Of a stretch of DNA of 50,294 nt, positions 32,520 to 41,045 are shown in pieces. The DNA comes from Nonomuraea deserti (GTDB lineage Bacteria > Actinomycetota > Actinomycetes > Streptosporangiales > Streptosporangiaceae). Numbering within the stretch: the first letter of the stretch is position 1; each line of letters starts with the position of its first letter. Under the pieces are notes generated by a model. That model was not told where the DNA came from, searched no databases, and worked only from the letters and a program-made list of their open reading frames with translations. The translations under genes were made by a program, and so were the position numbers. The stretch is taken from NCBI RefSeq assembly GCF_004348685.1, contig NZ_SMKO01000055.1, positions 1 through 50,294 on the forward strand. The letters are read 5' to 3'.

Positions 32520-33752
32520 TCAGACAGTCGCGCGGAACGCGTCGAGGGAGGGCTTGATCACGGCCGTGGGCCTGGCGTCGCCGCTGATCGCGTCGAGCGT
32601 CTTGAGGCCGTCGCCGGTGTTCAGCACCACGGTCTCGGCCTCCGGGTCGAGCTGCCCGGTCTCGGTGAGCTTCTTCAGCACACCCACGGTCACGCCGCCC
32701 GCCGTCTCGGCGAAGATGCCCTCCGCCGAGGCCAGGAGCTTAATGGCGGCCACGATCTCAGCGTCCGTGACGTCCTCGACGCCCCCTCCGGTCCGCCGCG
32801 CGATGTCCAGCACGTACGGGCCGTCGGCGGGGTTTCCGATGGCCAGCGACTTGGCGATGGTGTCGGGCCGGACCGGCTGCACGACGTCGTGCCCCGCCTT
32901 GTAGGCGGTCGACACGGGCGAGCACCCGGCCGCCTGCGCCCCGAAGATCTTGTAGGGCGTGTCCTCGACCAGTCCCAGCGCCACCAGCTCCTTGAAGCCC
33001 TTGTCGATCTTCGTGAGCTGCGAGCCCGAGGCGATGGGGATGATGATCTGCTCGGGCAGCCGCCACCCGAGTTGCTCGGCGATCTCGTACGCGAGCGTCT
33101 TGGAGCCCTCGGCGTAGTAGGGCCGCAGGTTGATGTTGGTGAACCCCCACTTGTCGCCGAGCGGGTCGCCGATCAGCTCGGAGCAGAACCTGTTGACGTC
33201 GTCGTAGGTGCCCTCGATGCCGACCAGCCGGCCGCCGAACACCCGGGCCATGGCGATCTTGGCTTGTTCGAGGTTGGCCGGGATGAACACGCACGCCTCC
33301 AGCCCGGCCCGCGCCGCGGCCGCCGTCACCGCGCCCGCGAGGTTGCCCGTGGAGGAGCAGGAGAGCGTGTGGAAGCCGAAGTTGCGGGCCGCCTCGACGG
33401 CCATGGCGACCACGCGGTCCTTGAAGGAGTGGGTGGGGTTGCCCGAGTCGTCCTTGACGTGGAGAGATCTGATGCCGAGCGCCCGCCCGAGGTTGCCGGC
33501 CCTGACCAGTTTGGTCCACCCCGGGTTCATGTTGGGCTTGTCGGCGACGTCGGCCGGCACGGGCAGCAGCGAGCGGTAGCGCCAGATGTTGGCGGGGCCC
33601 GACTCGATGGCCGCGCGGGTCACCTCGCCGAATTCGTAGGCCGCTTCGAGCGGCCCGAAACACTCCTGACAGGCGAAGCTCGGACCGAGCGGGTAACGCG
33701 CGCCGCACTCGCGGCAGGACAGACCGACGGCGGGACCGAAATCGAGCGACAT
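32520..33752 (-). CDS. metM: MetM-type O-phosphohomoserine-dependent homocysteine synthase (threonine-synthase family)
   Basis: A 410-residue PLP enzyme usually annotated threonine synthase. An N-terminal zinc-ribbon-like part has CxxC pairs (Cys13/Cys16 and Cys28/Cys31). The PLP lysine is Lys111 in NPTHSFKDRV, and the phosphate loop is SSTGNLAGA. Behind a SAM-I riboswitch and followed by a sulfur carrier gene, it fits MetM, which in Streptomyces converts O-phosphohomoserine to homocysteine with the thiocarboxylated carrier. Sequence alone cannot exclude ordinary ThrC. GGAAGG lies 9 nt before ATG 33752 and directly abuts the riboswitch P1 helix. Confidence 0.85.
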   Translation of the reverse strand: MSLDFGPAVGLSCRECGARYPLGPSFACQECFGPLEAAYEFGEVTRAAIESGPANIWRYRSLLPVPADVADKPNMNPGWTKLVRAGNLGRALGIRSLHVKDDSGNPTHSFKDRVVAMAVEAARNFGFHTLSCSSTGNLAGAVTAAAARAGLEACVFIPANLEQAKIAMARVFGGRLVGIEGTYDDVNRFCSELIGDPLGDKWGFTNINLRPYYAEGSKTLAYEIAEQLGWRLPEQIIIPIASGSQLTKIDKGFKELVALGLVEDTPYKIFGAQAAGCSPVSTAYKAGHDVVQPVRPDTIAKSLAIGNPADGPYVLDIARRTGGGVEDVTDAEIVAAIKLLASAEGIFAETAGGVTVGVLKKLTETGQLDPEAETVVLNTGDGLKTLDAISGDARPTAVIKPSLDAFRATV

Positions 33753-33767
33753 GAAGCGAGGCCTTCC

Positions 33768-33905
33768 CTCATCTTCGTCTGCGGCCACCTTGACCACAGA
33801 CCGGAATTGGCACCTTGTCCCGGTCGGCCTCGCCAGGTCGCGAGTCACAAGCCGGGAGGGTTGCCGGGGCTTCGCAGGGCCGGTCCCTCCACCCCTCTGG
33901 ATGAG
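33768..33905 (-). promoter_or_regulatory. SAM-I (S-box) riboswitch upstream of metM
   Basis: Minus strand, 138 nt. P1 arms are CTCATC (33905-33900) and GATGAG (33773-33768). After the first arm comes CAGAGGGGTGGAGGGACC, then GGCCC, GAAGCCC and CGGCAACC, the hallmark S-box core with kink-turn. Later AAGGTGCCAATTCC matches the J3/4-P4 core. The 3' P1 strand runs straight into the GGGAAGG ribosome binding site, so SAM binding would hinder translation of metM (inferred mechanism). Confidence 0.93.
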
Positions 33906-33927
33906 CAATGTTCAGTTGTTGCATCGG

Positions 33928-33933
33928 ACTCTA
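33928..33933 (-). promoter_or_regulatory. Probable -10 box of the metM-metO promoter
   Basis: TAGAGT on the minus strand lies about 23 nt before the riboswitch P1 stem, so transcription starts just ahead of the aptamer. No obvious -35. Confidence 0.4.
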
Positions 33934-33959
33934 CCCGCCCACGTGGCGGAAACGTCCTC

Positions 33960-33980
33960 CCGTCTCAAATCCTGAGACGG
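33960..33980 (-). terminator. Hairpin after the sigma-factor gene
   Basis: CCGTCTCA-AATCC-TGAGACGG, a perfect 8-bp stem 6 bases after the sigma-factor stop, without U-tract. It separates the sigma gene from the metM promoter. Confidence 0.6.
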
Positions 33981-33986
33981 ACGATC

Positions 33987-34541
33987 TCATCGATAGTCGT
34001 CTCCCAGCACGCCCTGCACATATTTGCGCGCCTGGTGGATGCGCGATTTCGCGGTGCCGAGCGGGATGCCGAGCTGGTCGGCCACCTCGTTGTAGTCGAG
34101 CTGGACGATGTCGCGCAGCACCAGCGCCTGCGCCAGGTCCGGCTTGTCGGCCTCCAGCGCCTCCATGGCGTCGAGCAGGTCGAGCCGCGAGCCCGCGATG
34201 ACGCTGACGCGCCGCACGTCGGGCTTCTGCATCGGCAGCTCGTCCGAGCTCTGCTCGGCCGCCCGGCGTTTCAGCGACCGGTAGGTCGTGCGCGCGCAGT
34301 TGGCCGTCACGATGTGCAGCCAGGTGCTGAACCTGGCCCGTCCCTCGAAGCGCCCGATGTTGCGCGCCACCGCCAGGAGGGTGTCCTGGGAGGCCTCCTC
34401 GGCGTCCTGGTGGTAGGGCAGGATGCGGGCGCAGTGACGCATCACATCGGGCTCGATCCGCCGCAGCAGCTCGCCTAGAGCACGGTGGTCTCCGGCCGCG
34501 GCGGAGCGAGCGAGTTCCTCGGTTAGCTCATCAAGCGCCAT
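33987..34541 (-). CDS. ECF-type RNA polymerase sigma factor
   Basis: 184 residues. Region 2 is AEEASQDTLLAVARNIGRFEGRARFSTWLHIVTANCART, and region 4 is LRDIVQLDYNEVADQLGIPLGTAKSRIHQARK with a normal helix-turn-helix. A Ser/Glu-rich linker (KRRAAEQSSDELPMQKPDVRR) separates them. No anti-sigma gene is adjacent. The gene begins at ATG 34541, 7 nt after TAGGAT, and lacks a ribosome binding site, so it is probably leaderless. Regulon unknown. Confidence 0.92.
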   Translation of the reverse strand: MALDELTEELARSAAAGDHRALGELLRRIEPDVMRHCARILPYHQDAEEASQDTLLAVARNIGRFEGRARFSTWLHIVTANCARTTYRSLKRRAAEQSSDELPMQKPDVRRVSVIAGSRLDLLDAMEALEADKPDLAQALVLRDIVQLDYNEVADQLGIPLGTAKSRIHQARKYVQGVLGDDYR

Positions 34542-34548
34542 AGCTGGG

Positions 34549-34554
34549 ATCCTA
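34549..34554 (-). promoter_or_regulatory. -10 box of a leaderless promoter
   Basis: TAGGAT on the minus strand, 7 nt before ATG 34541. Confidence 0.5.
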
Positions 34555-34719
34555 TGGTCGTAGGGAGCCTTGTTGGCATCCTTCCTTTTCCGATGGGCCG
34601 ATCACCACGATGATCAGTGTGGTTCCGTCTACACCGACACGCCAGTCGGAAGGAGTCTCCTTGAGGTCTTATGCCAGCTCACCGCCCCGCGGGCGGCCCG
34701 CCCGGCCGGAGCGGGCGCG

Positions 34720-36144
<1,425 letters not shown>

Positions 36145-36148
36145 GGGC

Positions 36149-36724
36149 TCAGCTCCAGCGGGCGCGCTGGAGCACGCCGGACAACCCCGGCGTGCTCCAC
36201 TGGTCGACGACCAGGATCCCGGTCTTCGGCAGATGCCACTCGCGCTGCACGTAGCGCGACCTCACCCGGCCGTTGGAGTAGGAGACGCAGGCGGCCTTCC
36301 ACTCGCGGTAGGCGGCCCGGTGGCCGGGCCCGACCTTCCGCAGGCCCTTCGCCCCGGCCGCGCCGAGCCGCTGCCCCCACTTGCCGTTGTGCGGGCAGCG
36401 CTGCACGTCGGTGGCGGGGTAGAAGGCCGAGGCCCCGGTGTACGGCCGGAAGAGCTCATCGCCCTTCTCGATGGCCTTCGGACCGAGGATCCAGAAGCTG
36501 TCGCACCCGGGAGTGCCGTAGCCGCCCTCGGGCTCGGCGCAATTGCCGGTCACCACGCGGGTCCAGCCGGGTTCGACCTTGTGGACCTTCCACGTGGCGG
36601 GCAGCCGGAGCGTCAGCCCGCCCCTGAGCGTGAGCGTCCGCGCGGAGCCGGCCTCGGCGGGCAGCGGGGCGGCGAGGAGGGCGGCGGCGACCGCGGTCGC
36701 GACGGCGAGATGGCGCTTCGACAT
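36149..36724 (-). CDS. Secreted protein, unknown function
   Basis: 191 residues with a signal peptide (MSKRHLAVATAVAAALLAAPLPAEA). The mature protein has four cysteines in two pairs (GNCAEPEGGYGTPGC, RCPHNG, AACVSY), likely disulfides, and a repeated use of short Trp motifs (ATWKVHKVEPGWTRV). I do not recognise the family. TACGGT on the minus strand is 7 nt before ATG 36724, favouring a leaderless start there over GTG 36730. It is wedged between otsA (4 bases from its stop, convergent) and otsB. Confidence 0.75.
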   Translation of the reverse strand: MSKRHLAVATAVAAALLAAPLPAEAGSARTLTLRGGLTLRLPATWKVHKVEPGWTRVVTGNCAEPEGGYGTPGCDSFWILGPKAIEKGDELFRPYTGASAFYPATDVQRCPHNGKWGQRLGAAGAKGLRKVGPGHRAAYREWKAACVSYSNGRVRSRYVQREWHLPKTGILVVDQWSTPGLSGVLQRARWS

Positions 36725-36748
36725 GTGCACGACCGTATCGGCGGCCGC

Positions 36749-37537
36749 TTACGAACGGCTGAACGCGGACGCCAACTCGCCGAGCAGCGCCACCACTCCG
36801 TCGGGGCCGTCCACCACGATGTCGGCCCGCTCGGCCAGCGCCGCCACCTCGGCGGAGCCGCTGCACACGGTCACGCCGGGCAGGTTGGAGGCGTCGACGG
36901 CGTCGTACGCGGCCAGGTCGCCGAGGTCGTCGCCGGCGAACAGGACGGACCTCGCGGCCCGCTCGGCCAGGAACAGGCTGAGCGCCTGGCCCTTGTCCAT
37001 GCCCGGCGGCCGCAGCTCCAGGACGTAGCGGCCGGGCTCGACCACCAGGCCGTGCTTCTCGGCCAGCTTGGCCAGCGGCTCGCGCAGCTTGGCGAGGGTG
37101 CCGTCGGGGTCGGGGCTGCGCCGGGTGTGGACGGCCACGGCCCGGCCCTTGTCCTCGACGGTCACGCCCTCGACACCCAGCGAGTCGAGCAGCAGCGGCA
37201 GCTCGGCCTCGCTGCGCGGCACGCCGGCGGGGGGCGGGGGCGCGGAGACGCGGCCGTGCTCCCAGCGCTCGAACCCGTAGTGTCCGAGCACGACCAGCCC
37301 CGGCACGCCGGTCAGCCCTGGCCCCAGCTCCAGCACGGTGGCGGAGGGCCTGCCGGTCACGATGACCACCGCCAGGACGTGGGCGCCCAGATCGGCGAGC
37401 ACCTCGGGCGCCTTCGGATGGATCACGGCCTCGGCGGGATCGGGCACGATCGGCGACAGCGTGCCGTCGAAGTCGAGCCCGATCACGGCGCCTGCCGGAT
37501 CGCTCAAGATCGCTTCCATTCCAGGGATGTTCCTCAC
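36749..37537 (-). CDS. otsB: Trehalose-6-phosphate phosphatase
   Basis: A 262-residue HAD-family phosphatase removing phosphate from trehalose 6-phosphate. Motif I LDFDGTLSPI, motif II VVIVTGRPS, then HYGFERW, EDKGRAVAVHTRRSP (cap), RPPGMDKGQAL (Lys motif) and LFAGDDLGDLAAYDA (acidic motif IV). All are intact. Start is GTG 37537 or ATG 37519; the latter has AGGA 10-11 nt upstream. Together with otsA it forms the OtsAB pathway, though on opposite strands. Confidence 0.93.
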   Translation of the reverse strand: MRNIPGMEAILSDPAGAVIGLDFDGTLSPIVPDPAEAVIHPKAPEVLADLGAHVLAVVIVTGRPSATVLELGPGLTGVPGLVVLGHYGFERWEHGRVSAPPPPAGVPRSEAELPLLLDSLGVEGVTVEDKGRAVAVHTRRSPDPDGTLAKLREPLAKLAEKHGLVVEPGRYVLELRPPGMDKGQALSLFLAERAARSVLFAGDDLGDLAAYDAVDASNLPGVTVCSGSAEVAALAERADIVVDGPDGVVALLGELASAFSRS

Positions 37538-37558
37538 GCGGCTGCCGTACCCAGCCGG

Positions 37559-37858
37559 TCAGGGGCGCATGCCAAGCCTTCTGGCCGCGCGGTCACGCTG
37601 GCGGGTCGAGCGTAACCTGCGCAGCCTCTTGACCAGCATGGGGTCCTGCTCGAGCGCCTCCGGTCTGTCGATCAGCTCGCCGAGCAACTGGTAGTAGCGC
37701 GTGGCGGAGAACCCGAAGGTCTCCTTGATGGCCTGCTCCTTCGCGCCCGCGTGGCGCCACCACTGGCGCTCGAAGGCGAGGAGCTCGTGATCGCGTTGTG
37801 AGAGTGATTGCCGGGACGGCTCCTGGGCAGCATTGTCACCGCTGAGCGGTGCTCCCAT
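37559..37858 (-). CDS. DUF3263 family protein
   Basis: A 99-residue basic helical protein, possibly DNA-binding. The core SQRDHELLAFERQWWRHAGAKEQAIKETFGFSATRYYQLL resembles a helix-turn-helix and is the DUF3263 signature found next to otsB in many actinobacteria. The C-terminus is Arg-rich. GAGGAGG lies 5-6 nt before ATG 37858. Function unknown. Confidence 0.9.
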   Translation of the reverse strand: MGAPLSGDNAAQEPSRQSLSQRDHELLAFERQWWRHAGAKEQAIKETFGFSATRYYQLLGELIDRPEALEQDPMLVKRLRRLRSTRQRDRAARRLGMRP

Positions 37859-37961
37859 GGTGTCCTCCTCGAAAGGGGCGTGTGACGATCACGTCGCACG
37901 CACGCGGCCCGTGGCCATCGTAATGTGCGGCGCGCTGCTGTTCATGGCGGTTCGACAGACG

Positions 37962-37967
37962 TACAGT
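37962..37967 (+). promoter_or_regulatory. -10 box of a leaderless promoter
   Basis: TACAGT, 8 nt before GTG 37976; no Shine-Dalgarno sequence. Confidence 0.45.
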
Positions 37968-37975
37968 CACCAGAT

Positions 37976-38782
37976 GTGACCTCAGTAATCACGCTGCTCA
38001 CGGACTATGGGCTGGAAGACGGCTATGTGGCGGCCTGCCATGGAGTGATCGCCGGGATCGCCCCCGAGGCCAGGGTGATCGACGTGTGCCACCTGATACC
38101 CGCGGGAGACGTACGCCGCGGCGCGGCCGTGCTCGCCCAGACCATCCCGTACCTCCCGGCGGGCATCCACATCGCCGCGGTCGATCCGGGGGCGGGCGCC
38201 TCCAGGCGCGCGGTCGCCGTCGAGGCGGGCGGCCGGGTGTTCATCGGGCCCGACAACGGGCTGCTGTCGTGGGCCGTGCACGCCGGCGGCGGCGCGCAGG
38301 CGGCCCATGAGATCAGCAACGACCAGCACTTCCTGCGGCCGGTCTCGCCCACGTTTCCTGGGCGCGACGTGTTCGCGCCGGTCGCCGCGCGGTTGTACGG
38401 CGGGCTGAGCCCGGCGGAGCTGGGGCCGGAGATCCCGGTCGGCCGTCTGGTCTCGCTGCCGGAGCCGACCTCCCGGTTGCGTGAGGGCTCGGTGGAGGGC
38501 GAGGTCGTCTCGGTCGACCGCTACGGCAACACGCAGTTGTCGATCGCGGCGGGCGACCTGCAGGCGCTGGGCGTGCGGGTGGGCGACACGCTGGGGGTGC
38601 GGCTGGGGCGGCGGCAGCTCTCGCTGCCGTACCGGGAGACGTTCTCGGCGGTGCCGCCGGGGGAACTGGTGGCGTTCGAGGACTCGGCGGGGCTGATCGC
38701 GATCGCCGTGAACTCCGGTGACGCGGCGCAGCGCCTGGGACTGCCGCCCGGGGCGCATGTCCGGCTTTCCCCCATCTCCTAG
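37976..38782 (+). CDS. SAM hydrolase-family protein (DUF62) with altered catalytic triad
   Basis: 268 residues in the family that hydrolyses S-adenosylmethionine to adenosine and methionine and includes fluorinase-type halogenases. LLTDYGLEDGYV opens the family fold; Asp70 and Arg77/78 of the Asp-Arg-His triad are in VDPGAGASRR. The third residue should be His in TFHGRD, but here the codon at the equivalent place reads Pro (Pro128 in TFPGRD; CCT, one base from CAT). The C-terminal domain has VDRYGNTQLS and AVNSGDAAQRLG. Activity is therefore doubtful, or the protein has another job. GTG 37976 is supported by the leaderless box. Confidence 0.88.
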   Translation: MTSVITLLTDYGLEDGYVAACHGVIAGIAPEARVIDVCHLIPAGDVRRGAAVLAQTIPYLPAGIHIAAVDPGAGASRRAVAVEAGGRVFIGPDNGLLSWAVHAGGGAQAAHEISNDQHFLRPVSPTFPGRDVFAPVAARLYGGLSPAELGPEIPVGRLVSLPEPTSRLREGSVEGEVVSVDRYGNTQLSIAAGDLQALGVRVGDTLGVRLGRRQLSLPYRETFSAVPPGELVAFEDSAGLIAIAVNSGDAAQRLGLPPGAHVRLSPIS

Positions 38783-38906
38783 GGCGAAAGCCACAGATCG
38801 GAATTACTCCGCGTATCGGTCTGTTTACTGAAGCGTCGGGCTGACTCAGCGGTCGCGTGTCAGAATGCGGGTCAAACGTCCCCTCCCCCTCCCTTTCGAG
38901 GTCGAC

Positions 38907-39470
38907 GTGTACCAGTTTCCTGTTGTCCTGCTGTCGATGCTGTCCGCGCTCCTGCCCACCCCGGAGCCTCCCGTGCCCGAACGCGGGCCCGTCCGGCCGG
39001 TCATGAAGGTCTTCCCCTTCGCCGTGCCAGGCCTCAGCCCGTCGGGCGCGCGGGTCACGTACGTGCTGGCCGGGGTCGCCCCCGAGGCGCCGTGCCCGGC
39101 CGCGTTCCAGCCCTCGGCCGTGGGGCCCGGCTGCCGCACCGCCGTACGCGCGACGTACGCCGACAGCACCGGCACCTACGTCGCCACCGTGGGCGTCGCC
39201 GTGGTCGACGGCCCGCCGCCGGCCCCCTCCAGCGCCGGACGGCCCGCGACCGTGCGGCCCGTGGCCTTCCCCGGCGGCCCGGCCGAGCGGTTCGGCGACC
39301 GTCAGTACGTCACCGGGGTGGTGCTGCGGCCCGGCGGGCGCCACGTGGTGGCGGTGGCCGCGGGCTACGCCGACGGGCGGCCGTACCAGCCGGGCGACGT
39401 GGTCGAGCCGCGGCTGCGGGCCGCCGCGGGCCAGCTCGCGGCGGCCCTGCACCGGGCGCTGACCAGATGA
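38907..39470 (+). CDS. Putative exported partner of the subtilase, unknown function
   Basis: 187 residues from GTG 38907, which has GAGG 5 nt upstream; ATG 38865 in the same frame is an alternative without ribosome binding site. A short hydrophobic N-terminus (YQFPVVLLSMLSALLP) leads into a Pro-rich linker and a domain with SGARVTYVLAGV, PGCRTAVRATYAD and TYVATVGVAVV, with two cysteines. Family not recognised. Its stop overlaps the protease start as ATGA, so the two are translated together; a chaperone or inhibitor role is possible (inference). Confidence 0.65.
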   Translation: MYQFPVVLLSMLSALLPTPEPPVPERGPVRPVMKVFPFAVPGLSPSGARVTYVLAGVAPEAPCPAAFQPSAVGPGCRTAVRATYADSTGTYVATVGVAVVDGPPPAPSSAGRPATVRPVAFPGGPAERFGDRQYVTGVVLRPGGRHVVAVAAGYADGRPYQPGDVVEPRLRAAAGQLAAALHRALTR

Positions 39471-40615
39471 GCAGGATCCTCGTGCCCGCCGTGGTCACAG
39501 CGCTGGCAGTGGGCGCGGTGCTGGGCGCCGCCGCTCCGAGCGCCTCCGACGACGTCGACCGGGTCGCGCGGGCCGGCCAGTGGCAGCTCCGCGCGATGCG
39601 GCTGCCCGACGCCTGGCGGACGAGCAAGGGCGCGGGCGTCGTGGTGGCCGTGCTCGACACGGGGGTGAACGGCCGCCACCCCGACCTGGCGGGCGCCGTG
39701 ATCCAGGGGCCCGATCTGACCGGGGTGGTCAGGAGCCCGCACCGGTGGGGGCGCCACGGCACCGCCATGGCCAGCCTGATCGCCGGTCGCGGGCACGGCG
39801 ACGAGCGCGAGGGCGGCGTCCTCGGGGTGGCGCCGGAGGCCGAGGTGCTGTCCGTCAGGGTCACGCTGGACAACGGCGACCCGCAGCGCAAGATGCAGCG
39901 CTCGGGCGGGCGCAACGCGCTGGCCAGGGGCATCCGCTACGCGGCCGACCACGGCGCCGAAGTGATCAGCATGTCGCTCGGCGGCGGCAGGGGCTCCTGG
40001 GAGGGCTCGGCGACGGAGGAGGAGGCCGTCCAGTACGCGATCGCCAGGGGCGCCGTGCTCGTGGCCTCGTCGGGCAACGACGGCGCCGACGCCAACAGGA
40101 AGAACTTCCCCGCCGCCTACCCCGGCGTGATCGCCGTCGGCGCCGTGGACCGGCGGCTCGCGGTGGCCGGGTTCTCCAACAGGCAGAACTACGTCTCGGT
40201 GGTCGCGCCGGGCACGGAGATCGTGACGGCCGACGGGCGCCGCTCGTACGTGATCGGCGACGGCACCAGCTCGGCCGCGGCCATGGTCGCGGGCGTCGCG
40301 GCCCTGATCAGGTCGGCGCATCCGAGCCTGTCGCCGTACCACGTGCGGCGGGCCATCGAGCTCAGCACCAGGAAGCGGCCGGCCGACGGCCACAGCCGCG
40401 CCTACGGGCACGGGGTGGTCGACGCGGTGCTCGCCCTGCGGGCGGCCGCCCGGCTGGACGTGCCCGCGTCGGGAGGCGCGGCGCCCGAGCCGAATTTCTG
40501 CGAGGCGCCGCCGTCCTCCAGGGCGCCGGTGGTCGCGGGCATGGTGATGCTGGTGGCGGCGATGTCGGCGCGGGTGCTGGTGACGCAGCGCAGGCGGCGA
40601 AGGGATGCAACCTAG
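39467..40615 (+). CDS. Membrane-anchored S8 (subtilisin/mycosin-like) serine protease
   Basis: 382 residues. Signal peptide (LVPAVVTALAVGAVLGAAAPS), then catalytic Asp in VVAVLDTGVNGRHPD, His in GRHGTAMASLIAG, oxyanion Asn in SSGNDG and Ser in GDGTSSAAAMVAG. The usual GTSM(A)AP is changed to GTSSAAA but the serine is present. A C-terminal membrane helix (RAPVVAGMVMLVAAMSARVLV) plus RRRRR tail anchors it, as in mycosins. The upstream overlap (ATGA) couples it to the 187-residue protein. No ESX/type VII genes are in the window, so a mycosin role is unproven. Confidence 0.9.
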   Translation: MSRILVPAVVTALAVGAVLGAAAPSASDDVDRVARAGQWQLRAMRLPDAWRTSKGAGVVVAVLDTGVNGRHPDLAGAVIQGPDLTGVVRSPHRWGRHGTAMASLIAGRGHGDEREGGVLGVAPEAEVLSVRVTLDNGDPQRKMQRSGGRNALARGIRYAADHGAEVISMSLGGGRGSWEGSATEEEAVQYAIARGAVLVASSGNDGADANRKNFPAAYPGVIAVGAVDRRLAVAGFSNRQNYVSVVAPGTEIVTADGRRSYVIGDGTSSAAAMVAGVAALIRSAHPSLSPYHVRRAIELSTRKRPADGHSRAYGHGVVDAVLALRAAARLDVPASGGAAPEPNFCEAPPSSRAPVVAGMVMLVAAMSARVLVTQRRRRRDAT

Positions 40616-40634
40616 CAAGCGCTTGTGTGATACT
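40615..40634 (+). promoter_or_regulatory. TetR-type palindrome and leaderless promoter of the DUF35-thiolase operon
   Basis: CAAGCGCTTG (40615-40624) is a perfect 10-bp palindrome starting at the last base region of the protease stop codon. GATACT (40629-40634) is a near-consensus -10 box 6 nt before ATG 40641. The palindrome core resembles TetR-family operators of actinobacterial lipid-degradation genes (recalled, not checked). Confidence 0.5.
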
Positions 40635-40640
40635 CCGGCT

Positions 40641-41045
40641 ATGACGTTTGCGATCGACGGCTGGTTCGCCATCGACCACGACGGCGTCCGCCTCCTCGGC
40701 ACCAGATGCGCGGACTGCGGCACCGTCTGCTTCCCACCGCGGCACGGCCTCTGCCCCGACCCCCGCTGCGGCGGCACGGAGCTCCACGAGGTCAGGCTGC
40801 CGAGACGCGGGCGGGTCTGGTCGTACACGAACGCCTGCTACCCGCCGCCGGCGCCGTACGTGGCTGCGGAGCCGTACGAGCCGGTGACCCTGGCCGCGGT
40901 CGAGCTGGACGAGGCGGGCATCGTGGTGCTCGGCCAGGTCACGGGGCTGACGGTGGCGGAGCTGGAGGTGGGCATGGAACTGGAGCTCACCTCGGGTCCC
41001 CTGGCCGACGGGCCCCAGGTGTGGATGTGGCGGCGGGCGTCATGA
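40641..41045 (+). CDS. DUF35 / OB-fold zinc-ribbon acyl-CoA-associated protein
   Basis: 134 residues. Zinc ribbon with four cysteines, CADCGTVCFP and CPDPRCGGTEL (Cys positions 23/26 and 38/43 approximately), followed by the OB fold RRGRVWSYTNACYPP ... PVTLAAVELDEAGIVVLGQVTG. Such proteins pair with thiolase-like partners as substrate channel or activator, e.g. ChsH2/Ltp2 in sterol side-chain cleavage. Its stop overlaps the next gene's start (ATGA), so the two are coupled. ATG 40641 is supported by GATACT 6 nt upstream. Confidence 0.92.
   Translation: MTFAIDGWFAIDHDGVRLLGTRCADCGTVCFPPRHGLCPDPRCGGTELHEVRLPRRGRVWSYTNACYPPPAPYVAAEPYEPVTLAAVELDEAGIVVLGQVTGLTVAELEVGMELELTSGPLADGPQVWMWRRAS

Noticed and set aside
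34500..34512. GCGGAGCGAGCGAG as a third copy of the intragenic repeat
   Set aside because: Match is too short and is ordinary Ala/Arg codons of the sigma-factor gene.
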